64,000 nucleotides of DNA from positions 248,001 to 312,000 of the forward strand of contig NC_022600.1 in assembly GCF_000484535.1 (NCBI RefSeq), in the 5' to 3' direction. Within the stretch, counting starts at the first letter, position 1, and every line of letters begins with the position of its first letter. Below are positions 1 to 9,317 of the stretch, in pieces. The stretch is from Gloeobacter kilaueensis JS1. GTDB lineage: Bacteria > Cyanobacteriota > Cyanobacteriia > Gloeobacterales > Gloeobacteraceae. Position numbers and translations under genes: made by a program. The notes under the pieces were generated by a model that saw nothing but the letters and a program-made list of their open reading frames with translations, made no database searches and was not told the DNA's origin.

Positions 1-253
1 CCCAGCGGCCTTGATCGAGCTGCAGGAGAAACTGTTTGACCAGCGCATACTTTGGATCGCCAGCTTGAGCAGCGCCAGGTCGAGGCGAAGACGCCCGTCT
101 GGGGGTGCGGCGGGTTGTAATGGGGAGGGCCGTGCGGCGAGTGGCAGCCGGGCGCGACGGCGCGTAGTCAGGCGCGATCGGAGCCGCAATCTGTGCCTGG
201 CCAGGCTGGACGAGCGCCACAATCCACAACAGCACCAGCAGCCATCTTCCCAT
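1..253 (-). CDS. Secreted protein, N-terminal part (cut by window start)
   Basis: The reading frame runs leftward from an ATG at 251-253 and is open to the window edge, so only the first 84 residues are present. The first 20 or so residues form a signal peptide (MGRWLLVLLWIVAL core, cleavage plausible after GQA). A Pro/Arg/Thr-rich stretch follows, then KYALVKQFLLQLDQG, which reads like the start of a folded domain. An AGGAAG ribosome-binding site lies about 10 nt upstream. The family is not recognised. It is divergent from the gene at 410. Confidence 0.6.
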   Translation of the reverse strand, partial: MGRWLLVLLWIVALVQPGQAQIAAPIAPDYAPSRPAATRRTALPITTRRTPRRASSPRPGAAQAGDPKYALVKQFLLQLDQGRW

Positions 254-409
254 CGCGCCTTGACTTCCTGCCTGCGGCTTGCTCTGATAATTGGAGAAAT
301 ACAGAGACTACCAGCCGTTACGATAACCCTGATGGTTGTCTGTTCGTCAGGGCGTAGACCACGGATTTTTTGCAGGTCCGGTTCTCTATCTTCGCGATCA
401 AGGCGCACG

Positions 410-718
410 GTGAAAGTTGTCCTCGAACCCAGTGTCTACGTCGGTAACGTTCCTGTGCGCTGCACCGTCTGCAGCGGTCGGGTTCACCCCCTGCGCCTGC
501 GCGGCAGGCAGCATCTTCTGGCGATTATCTACAACGACCGGGGCAAAGTCTGCGGTGAGCTGTGCCGCGACTGCCTTGCTGCCGGCCCGGAGGCGATTCG
601 CCAACAGTTGCAGGAGCGCCTGAATGCTCTGCAGGCGAGTGTGCAACAGCTGCAGGAACTGGTAGCGGAACCGATCGATCTGCCCACGGTCGAGCAGGAA
701 TTTCGGCAATATATGTGA
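410..718 (+). CDS. Small Cys-rich hypothetical protein (102 aa)
   Basis: The frame stays open upstream to position 11, but that part is Arg/Ser-rich and not protein-like; the convincing protein starts at GTG 410 with AAGG six nt before it. Residues 15-55 hold CTVC and a CGELCRDC cluster, a likely four-Cys zinc-binding knuckle. The rest is an amphipathic, Gln/Leu-rich helix (about residues 60-90) that could be a short coiled coil. No family is recognised. The antisense frame over the same bases is judged a shadow. Confidence 0.6.
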   Translation: MKVVLEPSVYVGNVPVRCTVCSGRVHPLRLRGRQHLLAIIYNDRGKVCGELCRDCLAAGPEAIRQQLQERLNALQASVQQLQELVAEPIDLPTVEQEFRQYM

Positions 719-792
719 CAGCTGGTCTTTATAATCAGCGGTACAGGTCAATCACACCTGTGATGTTTTGCTCGCCCACTCCCTGGGCAAGT

Positions 793-881
793 GCGCTGCT
801 CTACCCGAGCCGGGCCTATCTACCCGGCAAGGTGCGTGCGGCCATCAATTTTTTGCGCCAGCACCTGGGGCAGGGCAAGTA
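793..881 (+). pseudogene. LysR-type regulator, C-terminal remnant
   Basis: The translation ALLYPSRAYLPGKVRAAINF, followed by LRQHLGQGK, matches the typical end of LysR-type regulators (YPS..xLPxKVRAFIDFL). No helix-turn-helix or effector domain precedes it; upstream DNA is occupied by the 410-718 gene and a short spacer. The MITE at 882 is inserted exactly at the stop: without it the frame would read GGC AAG TAG. This is a relic, not a functional gene; the assignment rests on about 28 residues. Confidence 0.45.
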
Positions 882-1183
882 TGTGGACGAAGCTCAATAA
901 GCAGCAGGTTTTGGGCTGGAGTTTTGAGTACTTCTAAAACCGTCCCCACCCCTCCACACCCCCCCTGCCCCCCGCTCTCCTCCCCTGCCCCGCCGGGCAG
1001 AGGAGAAGAGGGGGGGTTCACTGTCACTGGGCTGCAGGGGGGATAAGCGAGGACAATCACGGAGTCTGGCAGGAGCAGTGGCAGGCGGGATGGGTGGAGT
1101 CAGTTGCAGCCTCGTCTTGTTTTTCTTTTGCTGCAAGGGACGTAGGGCTGCTTGGAGCTGACGTTTAATGGCCTTCGGCTACT
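882..1183 (+). mobile_element. 302-bp MITE, copy A
   Basis: The element is flanked by TA at 880-881 and 1184-1185. Its ends are imperfect inverted repeats (TGTGGACGAAG at left, CTTCGGCTACT at right). It matches 12363-12664 in inverted orientation over the full 302 bp with roughly 94% identity by eye. It has no plausible coding capacity. The centre holds C-rich runs and an imperfect hairpin around the CGCC loop near 1000. TA duplication with short TIRs is what IS630/Tc1-mariner-type transposases generate, so I infer a non-autonomous derivative of that type. Confidence 0.85.
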
Positions 1184-1465
1184 TAGCTCTTCGCAAAGGT
1201 TCGAGAAAGCAATTATTTTTATGGGCTTAAGCAGGTGGCAGCGAAGCCTACATGGTCGCGGCGAAATTAACAGCAGCCGGGTTGATCGCTGAAGCAACCG
1301 CGAACAGCTTTGTCTGGAACTGCAGCCAGCGCTGAAGAGATTGTCCCAGCCCGGTCCCACCTGTTTTGCATAAGTTTCGACGCTCAAATCCATGATCTTT
1401 CAGGCGCTGACTCCATTGAGAGTCAAGCCCGAAAGGATACCCCCACACTTGGAAAGGAAATTGAC

Positions 1466-3229
1466 GTGGAAGACGAAGAAGAACAGCAAAGCTGGAGCAA
1501 CCTGGATGAGGAGGAATCGGCCAGCGATTGGCAGGCAAAAGCGAGTGCGACCGCTGGTGAATCTGAAGCGGATTCGCAAATAGAACCATCAGCTCAGGAG
1601 TACGAAGACGAAACCTGTTGCGAAGAAGGTTATGCCGCCGGGTACGGGTACGAACAGACTGCGCAAGATTGGGACGGCGACAGTGAGGCGGATCCGACTG
1701 GCTTCTGGGAAGGAGAAAGTGTAGCGGCAAGTGAATCAGATGCCGGTTACGAGGAGCCATACCAGGCAGATGGGTACTCAGCGGATGTCTGTTATGAGCA
1801 AGAAGACGATCCCGGCCAGGATGTATACGGACAAAGCGAGCGAACAAGTTGGTCTGAGCCGAGCGCATCGCAAAGCAGTGAATCGGGCGATACGTTCGAC
1901 ACCGTGAGCAGTGAGGAGACAACTGCCTACGAGGCGGATTCTGCCTCCGAAAGCGAACCTCACGAGGAAGGTAGCTGGTGGGATCGGCTGGTCGATTCGG
2001 GCGAGAGTGCGATCTCCGATCTGGCCCACGGTGCGGCGGACGTGGTTTCGGACATTCCTGTGCTGGGGGATATCGCTGAGACGGCTGCGGACGGAGTGGA
2101 GCAGATTGCCCAGTTCGACGGGGGCATCCTCAAAGGTGCCGGTACCTTCGTCGGCGGTGTCGTCAACATGGTCGAGCATCCGCTTCAGACGGCCCAGGGT
2201 CTGGAGGCGATGGCCGAACATATTCCAGGCACTGGCGATCTGTTGCGGACGGCCCATGCCGGTATCGCTGCAGCGATCGACGGTGAGGATGTGCTGGGGG
2301 CGGTGACGGAGGCCGCTAACCCGATTCAGTCCCTGCAAGACGATCTGTCCTTCTGGGGGCAGGTGGGCGGGAAGATCCTCGATCCCTACGCCCAGGAAAT
2401 CGACCAGGGCAAGTACGCCGAGGCGGCGGGCCGGGCGGTCTTCGACATCGGCGGCATCGTCCTCAGTGCCGGTGGCGGCGCAGCGGCAGAAGGCGCAGTG
2501 GACGCCGGAAGGTTGGCGGTCGGAGCCGGTGAGGCGGCGGAGGCGGCAGCGACGGCTGGTAGAACCGCCGAAGGCGTGGAGGCGGCGGCAACCGCTGCCA
2601 GGACGGTGGAGGGGGGTGAAGCGGCAGCGACGGCTGCCAGAACCGCCGAAGGGGTGGAAGATGCGGCCCAGGCGTCGAAGGCCACCGAAGGAACGGGTTC
2701 TTCTGCCGGAGCAGCCCAGGCAGCCGAAGGGAGTGAAGCAGCGGAAGAGACTGCCCAGGCGGCAGCAGGGGGCGGCGGCTCCGGGGGCAAAGGTCCCGGT
2801 GGACCGGGAGGCGATGGCCCCGGTGGTGGCGGGGGTGGCGAGCCGGGTGAGCCCGGCGGTGGGGAGTCAGGCCGTTCCGGCGGTGAAGGGCCGGAAGGAT
2901 CTGGCGGCGATGGTCCTGGTGATGGCCCGGAGAATCCCGGCGGCGAAGGCGACGGCAGCACGCCCAAAGAAGAACCAGAAAAGCCGGATGTCGGCACCAA
3001 GGGCAGCAGGCGCAACCCGGATGGAACAAGAAAGCCGCCCGACGACCAGCTCGATCAGATCCGTGATAAAGCTGTGCGGGACCAGCGCGCCCGGCGGCAG
3101 GCGGATCTCGAAGGAAGCGACGAGGCCGAAGGTGCAGGCACACCGGATCTCGACAAGATGGGCAAGTCGAGGCAGATTCTGCGGGAGAAGCTCAAACCCC
3201 ACAACTACGATCCGGACGACTGGGAGTAA
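1466..3229 (+). CDS. Polymorphic-toxin-like protein with acidic leader and Gly-rich region
   Basis: GTG 1466 is chosen because GGAAAGGA lies 7 nt upstream and the encoded start (MEDEEEQQSW) opens the acidic region; the frame is open further upstream but loses that character. Residues 1-165 are Asp/Glu/Ser/Tyr-rich and probably disordered. Residues about 170-360 are helical and amphipathic with a FDGGILKGAGTFVGGVV...HPLQTAQGL segment, like the pre-toxin helical regions of polymorphic toxins. Then come Ala/Glu repeats (TARTAEGVEAA type), a Gly/Pro-rich linker and a charged 80-residue tail ending DPDDWE. There is no signal peptide and no recognised toxin domain. The gene ends 2 nt from the convergent glycosylase gene, so no immunity gene follows. 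The protein at 31500 has a similar leader. Confidence 0.75.
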   Translation: MEDEEEQQSWSNLDEEESASDWQAKASATAGESEADSQIEPSAQEYEDETCCEEGYAAGYGYEQTAQDWDGDSEADPTGFWEGESVAASESDAGYEEPYQADGYSADVCYEQEDDPGQDVYGQSERTSWSEPSASQSSESGDTFDTVSSEETTAYEADSASESEPHEEGSWWDRLVDSGESAISDLAHGAADVVSDIPVLGDIAETAADGVEQIAQFDGGILKGAGTFVGGVVNMVEHPLQTAQGLEAMAEHIPGTGDLLRTAHAGIAAAIDGEDVLGAVTEAANPIQSLQDDLSFWGQVGGKILDPYAQEIDQGKYAEAAGRAVFDIGGIVLSAGGGAAAEGAVDAGRLAVGAGEAAEAAATAGRTAEGVEAAATAARTVEGGEAAATAARTAEGVEDAAQASKATEGTGSSAGAAQAAEGSEAAEETAQAAAGGGGSGGKGPGGPGGDGPGGGGGGEPGEPGGGESGRSGGEGPEGSGGDGPGDGPENPGGEGDGSTPKEEPEKPDVGTKGSRRNPDGTRKPPDDQLDQIRDKAVRDQRARRQADLEGSDEAEGAGTPDLDKMGKSRQILREKLKPHNYDPDDWE

Positions 3230-3231
3230 TC

Positions 3232-3855
3232 TCAGTCGAGGCTGCGCCAGAAGTACCAGCTCGCCACACTGCAAAAGGGATGCCACGGTTCAGCGATGGC
3301 AATCACCTGTTTGGGCGTGGGCAGCTTCTCCAGGCCGTAGGCCAGCTGGATGCCTTTTTGGACGCCCAGATCCGCTTCGGGTAAGACGTTGAGCCGTCCG
3401 AGCCGAAAGAGCAAAAACATCTGGGCCGTCCAGCGCCCGATGCCCCGCACCTGGGTGAGCGCCTCGATGATCGCCTGGTCTTCGAGCCCGTCGAGCGCTT
3501 CGATCGACAGTTGCTCGGATTCGACCAGCGCTGCGAAGTGCTTGAGGTAGGAGAGCTTCTGGCGAGAAAGACCGACGCTGCGCAGTTGGGCTTCTTCGCT
3601 CGCGGCCAGTTGGGCCGGCAGCGGTGGACCGCCGTAGAGCGCTTCTAAGCGCCGGTGGATCGTGGCGGCGGCTTTGCCGGAAAGCTGCTGATAGACGATC
3701 GCCCGTACGATCGCATCGAAGTGCGTTCCTGTATTGCGCACGGTAAGCTGACACTCGCCGACCCGCTCGATCACCCCGGCCAGCACCGGGTCCGCCGCCT
3801 TGAGGTGGTGGACGGCTTCGATGAGCGCGCTCGCAGTGCTACTCGTCATCGACAA
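3232..3855 (-). CDS. DNA-3-methyladenine glycosylase (AlkA/HhH-GPD family)
   Basis: The 207-residue protein is a helix-hairpin-helix base-excision glycosylase that removes alkylated purines from DNA. The hairpin motif QVRGIGRWTAQMF is at about 135-147, and the catalytic aspartate is D162 in PEADLGVQKG. YQQLSGKAA near residue 55 is also characteristic of AlkA/MAG proteins. It lacks the extra N-terminal domain of E. coli AlkA, so it is the short form. Its start overlaps the upstream gene by 17 bp, suggesting translational coupling in a three-gene leftward operon (4796, 4168, 3855). Confidence 0.88.
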   Translation of the reverse strand: MSMTSSTASALIEAVHHLKAADPVLAGVIERVGECQLTVRNTGTHFDAIVRAIVYQQLSGKAAATIHRRLEALYGGPPLPAQLAASEEAQLRSVGLSRQKLSYLKHFAALVESEQLSIEALDGLEDQAIIEALTQVRGIGRWTAQMFLLFRLGRLNVLPEADLGVQKGIQLAYGLEKLPTPKQVIAIAEPWHPFCSVASWYFWRSLD

Positions 3856-4168
3856 AGATCCGATCCAGTCCCCAGGCTTTGAAGACCGATTCGCAGGTGT
3901 CCTCGATCTGCTCGACGATTGGGCTGAAGTGGAGATCGACCTGGCCTAACACCTCATCGACGCCCTGCTCGAAGCTGTCCATCACCCGGTCGATCGTCTT
4001 GAACGCCTCGCCGATGCCCAGCGGATCGACCGGCAACGGCATCACGCCCTGGGGCGGAAAGGCCCACCAGCGGCCACCGAGCACCTGATCCGGTTCATCG
4101 ACCCAGCACGGCTCGCTGTAGCCGTTCTGCCTGCACCACTCTTCGAGCCACCAGGGAGTCTCAGCCAT
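3839..4168 (-). CDS. Hypothetical protein (109 aa)
   Basis: A Trp-rich, acidic protein (MAETPWWLEEWCRQNGYSEP at the start) that ends in a helical segment around residues 55-100. No membrane segment or known motif is visible. It overlaps the membrane-protein gene on one side (8 bp) and the glycosylase gene on the other (17 bp), which supports it being translated. No function can be given. Confidence 0.7.
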   Translation of the reverse strand: MAETPWWLEEWCRQNGYSEPCWVDEPDQVLGGRWWAFPPQGVMPLPVDPLGIGEAFKTIDRVMDSFEQGVDEVLGQVDLHFSPIVEQIEDTCESVFKAWGLDRIFVDDE

Positions 4169-4796
4169 GATTCTCCCCGCGCACGTAGGCGTGGATCGTC
4201 TTGTCGCCGATGTCGCCGGGCACCGGGTAGAAAAATTTGCGAATCGTCACGAGCAACAGCGCCAGGGCGCAGGCGGCAAAAAGGCCCGTCCCAACTGCCG
4301 GTGCCAGCATTCCGCCCAGATAGCCGAGGATGAGTACAGGCAGGCAGAAGGCGACCAGCGCCGTCTCCCACCAGCCAAAGCAGAACGATTCTTTGATGCA
4401 GATACCGGTGAGGGCGGCGAAGACGAACCCAGGAGCAAGGACCGTGAGCGGATTGGCCGCTACCAGTTGGGCGATCGGAGCCCCGAGCGCAAACGAAAGG
4501 GCGACGCTCGCGGCCACCCCCACCGCCCACAGCGCCCACAGCGCCCGATGCAGGGCAAGCATGTAGATGTGGATGGTAAAGAGGGCGACGGCCAGAGCGG
4601 CGGCAAAGAGGGCAAACAGCGCACTGACCAGCCACGGCGAGCCGCCCGCGATCACCGCAATTCCTGCAAGGGTGAAGCTTATCGCCATCGCCAGCAGGGC
4701 CAGCCGATAGGTGAGCACACCCCGGCGGTCGGCAACGGTGATCTGATAGGTGCCAAAGCGGCCAGTAAACACTTCCGAGGCAGTATCGACGGTCAT
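4161..4796 (-). CDS. DUF2301-type integral membrane protein
   Basis: The 211-residue protein has about six hydrophobic segments between residues 28 and 190, with a soluble N-terminus and a short charged C-terminus. A conserved-looking GICIKESFCFGWWE motif sits between segments, as I recall for the cyanobacterial/plastid DUF2301 family; the family function is unknown. It is the first gene of the leftward operon. It is divergent from ccs1 across a 142-bp spacer. Confidence 0.7.
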   Translation of the reverse strand: MTVDTASEVFTGRFGTYQITVADRRGVLTYRLALLAMAISFTLAGIAVIAGGSPWLVSALFALFAAALAVALFTIHIYMLALHRALWALWAVGVAASVALSFALGAPIAQLVAANPLTVLAPGFVFAALTGICIKESFCFGWWETALVAFCLPVLILGYLGGMLAPAVGTGLFAACALALLLVTIRKFFYPVPGDIGDKTIHAYVRGENHG

Positions 4797-4938
4797 AGTC
4801 CGCGCCAGGTGAACGTTCGCACCGCAATTCTAGCTTTCTTGACAGCTCAATCTATAGCGGGTGGGCAGACGGTCTGTCACTGGGCGTACCGATGGAGGAA
4901 GATAAAATGTAAAGGATGAACAGGGAAAGACGGTCTCT

Positions 4939-6321
4939 ATGACAGCCCTCTGGCGGGAGATGCGGCGGGAACTTGCAGCCTGGCTGGGTTCTGTGAAGCT
5001 GGCAATTGTGCTCTTTTTGGCTATCGCTGCTGCGAGCATCACCGGTACTGTCATCCCCCAGGGCGAATCGCTCGGCTTTTATCAGCAAAATTATCCGGAG
5101 GCAGGTCAGGGACCGGTGGTCTGGGGCTTTGTCACCTGGCGCTTTTTGCTCGGGTTGGGCCTGAACGATGTCTACCGCAGCTGGTGGTTTGTCGCGCTGT
5201 TGCTGCTACTAGCCGCCAATCTCACCACCTGCACCTTCCGCCGCCAGCTGCCGATGCTCAAGTCGGCGCGCAACTGGAAGTTTTATACAGAACCCCGCCA
5301 GCTCACCAAGTTCGCCCTGCGCACGGTCTTTCCGGCTGAGGGCAATGGCCTTTTAGCCGAGCAGTTGCGCGCCGCCCGCTACAAGGTCCACGAGCAAGAC
5401 GGCCTGCTCTATGCCCACAAGGGCGTGGTAGGCCGGGTCGGCCCGATCGTCGTCCACGCCAGCCTGCTTTTGATCATGGCCGGTGCCCTGGTGGGTGCCT
5501 TTGGCGGCTTCAAGACCCAGAGGCAGGCGATGCCCGGCCAGAGCTTCGATCTGATCGACGTCGATCGTTCGCGCCTGTCGCTGGCCCGCACGCCCGACTG
5601 GAAGGTGCGGGTAAACCGCTTCTGGATCGACTACCGTCCCGACGGTTCGGTGGAGCAGTTCCACTCCGACCTCTCGGTCCTGAGCCCGACCGGCAAAGAA
5701 CTCAAGCGCAAGACAATCTCCGTCAACGACCCGCTCGTCTACGACGGCGTCACCCTCTATCAGGCCAGTTGGGCGGTCGGTGCCCTCAAATTGCGCGTCA
5801 ACGACAGCCCCCTCATTGCCATCGACCTCGTGCCGGTCAAAGCGCCCAACAATCAAGAAGCCTGGGGCCGGGCGATTCCTTTTGACCGTCAGGGCCGGGT
5901 GGCGCTGCAGGTAGTGACGCGGGGCCTGCAGGGCAGCCTGATGCTGTTGCCCTTCAACGCCCGCAGCGGTGAACCGATCCGGGAGGGCATCGCCCCGGCC
6001 AGGGTCGGAAGGCCCGTCACAGTGCTGGGCCAGCGCCTGGTCGTCGAGCAACTGGTCGGCCAGACCGGCATCCAGATCAAGGCCGACCCCGGCATTCCCC
6101 TGGTGTACACCGGTTTTGGACTGCTGATGATCGCTCTGGCGATGAGCTATCTTAGCCATTCGCAGGTCTGGGCCATCTACCAGGATGGCCGCCTGCACGT
6201 TGCCGGGCGCACCAACCGGGCCCAGCTCAGCTTCGAGCGCGAACTGGTCCGTCTGGTAAATGCCGCCCAGTCTCCAGCCATCCCGCTCGCACCGGGCACC
6301 TTATCCCCTGCCCAGGAGTAA
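4939..6321 (+). CDS. ccs1: Cytochrome c biogenesis protein Ccs1 (ResB family)
   Basis: The 460-residue protein is the membrane partner of CcsA in system II cytochrome c maturation, which moves heme across the membrane and attaches it to apocytochromes. Transmembrane segments are seen near residues 18-40, 75-97 and 165-190 and near residue 390, with a large soluble loop from about 195 to 385. VHASLLLIMAG carries the conserved histidine region of ResB proteins. It ends 3 nt before ccsA. The start context includes a GGGAAAG ribosome-binding site. Confidence 0.92.
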   Translation: MTALWREMRRELAAWLGSVKLAIVLFLAIAAASITGTVIPQGESLGFYQQNYPEAGQGPVVWGFVTWRFLLGLGLNDVYRSWWFVALLLLLAANLTTCTFRRQLPMLKSARNWKFYTEPRQLTKFALRTVFPAEGNGLLAEQLRAARYKVHEQDGLLYAHKGVVGRVGPIVVHASLLLIMAGALVGAFGGFKTQRQAMPGQSFDLIDVDRSRLSLARTPDWKVRVNRFWIDYRPDGSVEQFHSDLSVLSPTGKELKRKTISVNDPLVYDGVTLYQASWAVGALKLRVNDSPLIAIDLVPVKAPNNQEAWGRAIPFDRQGRVALQVVTRGLQGSLMLLPFNARSGEPIREGIAPARVGRPVTVLGQRLVVEQLVGQTGIQIKADPGIPLVYTGFGLLMIALAMSYLSHSQVWAIYQDGRLHVAGRTNRAQLSFERELVRLVNAAQSPAIPLAPGTLSPAQE

Positions 6322-6324
6322 TAG

Positions 6325-7305
6325 ATGAATACAAGCCAGCTGGTCAGCATCCAGGTTCTCCTCGACAACGTTGCCTTTGCCGCTTTGATGGTGGCCACCG
6401 CCCTCTACTGGTTGAGCGCCGCTTTTCGGCGCGTGCCGCTGTTGCACGAATTGGGGACGGGAGCGGCGGCGGTCGGAATGCTGAGCGTTACCGGATTGCT
6501 CACCGCCCGCTGGATCGAGACGGGCCATTTTCCGGTGAGCAACCTCTACGAGTCGCTGTTTTTTCTGTGCTGGTGCGTGCTCACCATGCATCTATTCGCC
6601 GAGAGCTTCGCCCGCCAGCGATTGGTGGGCGTGTTCACCCTGCCGGTCGCCCTCGGCATGGTCTCCTTCTCTTCTTTTTATCTGCCGGCGGCGATGAAGC
6701 TGGGCGGGCCGCTGGTGCCGGCGCTCAAGTCCAACTGGTTGATGATGCACGTGAGTGTGATGATCTTGAGCTATGGCGCGCTGCTGGTGGGTTCGCTCAC
6801 CTCGATCGCCTACTTGATCGTCACCTGGAAGCAAAAAGATCTTGAGCTAAGGGGCAGCTCGGTAGGCACCGGCGGTTTTCAAAAAGCTGAGTATACGGCG
6901 GCGGTCAGCTTCAGCACCACCGGCGACGGCACCGCCGTTCTGGCCGGTGCGCCGGTAACGGACGCGGGACTGCGCCGATCGAGCCTGGCTGAAACCCTCG
7001 ACAACGTCAGTTACCGGCTGATTGGCCTCGGTTTTCCGCTGCTCACCGTCGGTATCATCGCCGGGGCGGTCTGGGCCAACGAAGCCTGGGGTTCTTACTG
7101 GAGCTGGGATCCCAAAGAAACCTGGTCGCTCATCACCTGGTTTATCTTTGCCGCTTACCTGCACGCACGGATCACCCGAGGCTGGCAGGGGCGACAACCG
7201 GCGTTTCTGGCGTCGGTAGGCTTTATCTCGGTCTGGATTACCTACCTGGGCGTCAACTTTCTGGCCCAGGGGCTGCACAGCTACGGCTGGCTGTTTGGCA
7301 AGTAG
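6325..7305 (+). CDS. ccsA: Cytochrome c heme-lyase protein CcsA
   Basis: This polytopic protein (326 aa) carries the tryptophan-rich WWD-type motif [19 protein letters not shown] near residues 255-273, the heme-handling signature of CcsA/CcmF proteins. At least seven hydrophobic segments are present. A soluble insertion lies around residues 170-215. Together with Ccs1 it forms the system II synthetase for c-type cytochromes. It follows ccs1 with a 3-nt gap, so the two are almost surely co-transcribed. Confidence 0.93.
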   Translation: MNTSQLVSIQVLLDNVAFAALMVATALYWLSAAFRRVPLLHELGTGAAAVGMLSVTGLLTARWIETGHFPVSNLYESLFFLCWCVLTMHLFAESFARQRLVGVFTLPVALGMVSFSSFYLPAAMKLGGPLVPALKSNWLMMHVSVMILSYGALLVGSLTSIAYLIVTWKQKDLELRGSSVGTGGFQKAEYTAAVSFSTTGDGTAVLAGAPVTDAGLRRSSLAETLDNVSYRLIGLGFPLLTVGIIAGAVWANEAWGSYWSWDPKETWSLITWFIFAAYLHARITRGWQGRQPAFLASVGFISVWITYLGVNFLAQGLHSYGWLFGK

Positions 7306-7325
7306 TTTCCGCACGGGAGTGGCGC

Positions 7326-7892
7326 GTGACGAGTCCCAATTCCACCGAGCAACGACCGGTCCCCTTCGCCCTGCCTGGCTGGCTTAAAAGCCAGCGGCAG
7401 AATGTCCAGACCGTCGCCCTCGCCGTTCTGCTGGCGCTTTTTATTCGTTCCTTCGTCGCCGAAGCGCGCTACATTCCTTCCGGCTCGATGCTGCCGACGC
7501 TGCAGGTCGATGACCGGCTCATCGTCGAAAAGCTCAGCTATGAATTTCAAAGGCCCGATCGCGGCCAGGTGATCGTCTTCATGCCGCCCCGCAGCACCCA
7601 CATCGAACAGGCGTTCATCAAGCGGGTGATTGGTCTACCGGGCGATACGATCGCCGTCCACAATGGCCGGGTGATCGTCAATGGCCAGCCGCTCAGCGAG
7701 TCCTACATCGCGGCACCCCCCAGCTACGAGATGCCCGCCCGCCGGGTGCCTCCTGGCGAATATTTCGTGATGGGCGACAACCGCAACAACAGCTACGACT
7801 CGCACCTGTGGGGCTTTTTGCCCCGCGAGAACGTGATTGGCCGGGCGCTGTTTCGCTTCTGGCCTCCTGAACGCATCGGCCCGATCTCTTGA
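7326..7892 (+). CDS. lepB: Signal peptidase I
   Basis: The enzyme cleaves signal peptides from exported proteins at the outer face of the membrane. Residues 26-44 form a single membrane anchor. Catalytic Ser54 is in IPSGSMLPTL, the general-base Lys99 in FIKRVIGLPGD, and the third signature is GDNRNNSYDSHLWG. The 188-residue length is normal for cyanobacterial LepB. It starts at GTG 7326, 20 nt after ccsA, and its TGA overlaps the TTG start of the next gene. Confidence 0.93.
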   Translation: MTSPNSTEQRPVPFALPGWLKSQRQNVQTVALAVLLALFIRSFVAEARYIPSGSMLPTLQVDDRLIVEKLSYEFQRPDRGQVIVFMPPRSTHIEQAFIKRVIGLPGDTIAVHNGRVIVNGQPLSESYIAAPPSYEMPARRVPPGEYFVMGDNRNNSYDSHLWGFLPRENVIGRALFRFWPPERIGPIS

Positions 7893-9091
7893 ACAGGATC
7901 GACGTCGAGCGCGCCCGCCGGGAGACCCCCGGCTGCGCCAACGTCCTGCACTTCAACAACGCCGGGGCAGCGCTGTTGCCTGAGCCGGTGCTATGGGCCG
8001 TCAGCGCCCACCAGCAGCGGGAGGCGGCGATCGGCGGCTACGAGGCAGCGGACGAGAGCCGCGAGGCGATCGAGCACACCTACGGCGCGGTCGCGGGGCT
8101 TATCGGGTGCAGCTCAGAAGAAGTGGCGATCGTCGAGAACGCCACCCGCGCCTGGGACATGGCCTTCTACGCGCTGCGCTTCGCACCGGGAGAGCGCATT
8201 CTCACCGGCGTCTCGGAGTACGCGAGCAACTATATCGCCCTCTTGCAGGTGGCTCGGCGCACCGGCGCGGTGATCGAGGTCATCCCCAACGACGCGGACG
8301 GCCAGATCGCGATTGCGGCCCTCGAACGGGCGATCGACGAGCGCACGCGGCTCATCGCCCTCACCCACGTCCCGACCAACGGCGGCCTCGTCAACCCCGC
8401 CGCCGCCGTCGGTGCGGTGGCCCGCAAGGCCGGGGTGCTCTATCTGCTCGACGCCTGCCAGTCGGTGGGACAACTCCCCATCGACGTCGAGCACATAGGC
8501 TGCGATCTGCTGTCGGCTACGGGCCGCAAGTACCTGCGCGCTCCTCGGGGAACGGGCTTTCTCTACGTGCGCGCCGGGCTTTGTGCGACCCTTGAGCCCC
8601 CTTTTCTCGACCTGCGCGCTGCGCGCTGGACGAGCGCCGACACTTACACCGTCCGCCCCGATGCCCGCCGCTTCGAGAGCTGGGAGTCGAACGCTGCGCT
8701 TAAAATTGGCCTCGGGGTGGCGGCTGATTACGCGGCGAGTTGGGGCATAGAGGCTATTGCAGAGCGGATCGGCGCGCTGGCAGCCAGACTGCGCAATGGC
8801 CTTGGGGCGATCCGGCGCGTCGAGGTGATGGACCTGGGGCGGAGGCGCTGCGGCATCGTCAGCTTTCAGGTGGCGGGCATCGCCGCCGAGACCATCAAGC
8901 GCCGCCTGCGGGCCCAGGGCATCAATGCCAGCGTCAGCGACAGCCACTCGACGCTGCTCGATTCTGAGGCGCGGGGACTGGGCAATCTGGTGCGCGCCTC
9001 CGTCCACTACTACAACACCGAGGCAGAAGTCGAACGCTTTTGTGAAGCGCTTTCTGACTTGATAGACGCCGACTATGGCCCGGCTGATTGA
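7889..9091 (+). CDS. PLP-dependent class V aminotransferase
   Basis: The protein (400 aa) has the class V fold of NifS/Csd/SufS proteins: LHFNNAGAA at the N-terminus, THVPTNGG, D188 in LLDACQSVGQ, and the Schiff-base lysine K214 in SATGRKYLRAPRGTGF. The cysteine loop that cysteine desulfurases use (RxGxHCA) is replaced by SDSHSTLLDSEARG, so desulfurase activity is unlikely; another aminotransferase or lyase reaction is more plausible. The TTG start overlaps the lepB stop (TTGA), which implies coupling. Confidence 0.85.
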   Translation: MNRIDVERARRETPGCANVLHFNNAGAALLPEPVLWAVSAHQQREAAIGGYEAADESREAIEHTYGAVAGLIGCSSEEVAIVENATRAWDMAFYALRFAPGERILTGVSEYASNYIALLQVARRTGAVIEVIPNDADGQIAIAALERAIDERTRLIALTHVPTNGGLVNPAAAVGAVARKAGVLYLLDACQSVGQLPIDVEHIGCDLLSATGRKYLRAPRGTGFLYVRAGLCATLEPPFLDLRAARWTSADTYTVRPDARRFESWESNAALKIGLGVAADYAASWGIEAIAERIGALAARLRNGLGAIRRVEVMDLGRRRCGIVSFQVAGIAAETIKRRLRAQGINASVSDSHSTLLDSEARGLGNLVRASVHYYNTEAEVERFCEALSDLIDADYGPAD

Positions 9092-9317
9092 CTCGAACCT
9101 GGGGCTGGCAACCAAAGATAGAAAACCGCAAAAACGGTAACATTGGCAAAATTTTTCAACGAGTCCTGTCATTTTTTATAAAAGATACATCCGGGGATGG
9201 AGAAACATTTTTATCTCAATCGGGCATCTTTTTTCTACAATAGAAGTAATAAGGCTCCGCTCGATCCCGAGCTTTTTAGATTTGGTGTAGGAGAGTTGCC
9301 CAGCGTAAGAGGGTGAG

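Noticed and set aside
1186..1465. Leftward frame over 1248-1922 with a protein-like start region, considered as a transposase remnant
   Set aside because: No DDE or HTH pattern could be found, and most of the frame is antisense to the effector gene.
2386..3143. Pro-rich leftward open frames over the Gly-rich region
   Set aside because: They are complements of GGT/GGC-rich codons of the 1466 gene and lack any signal of their own.
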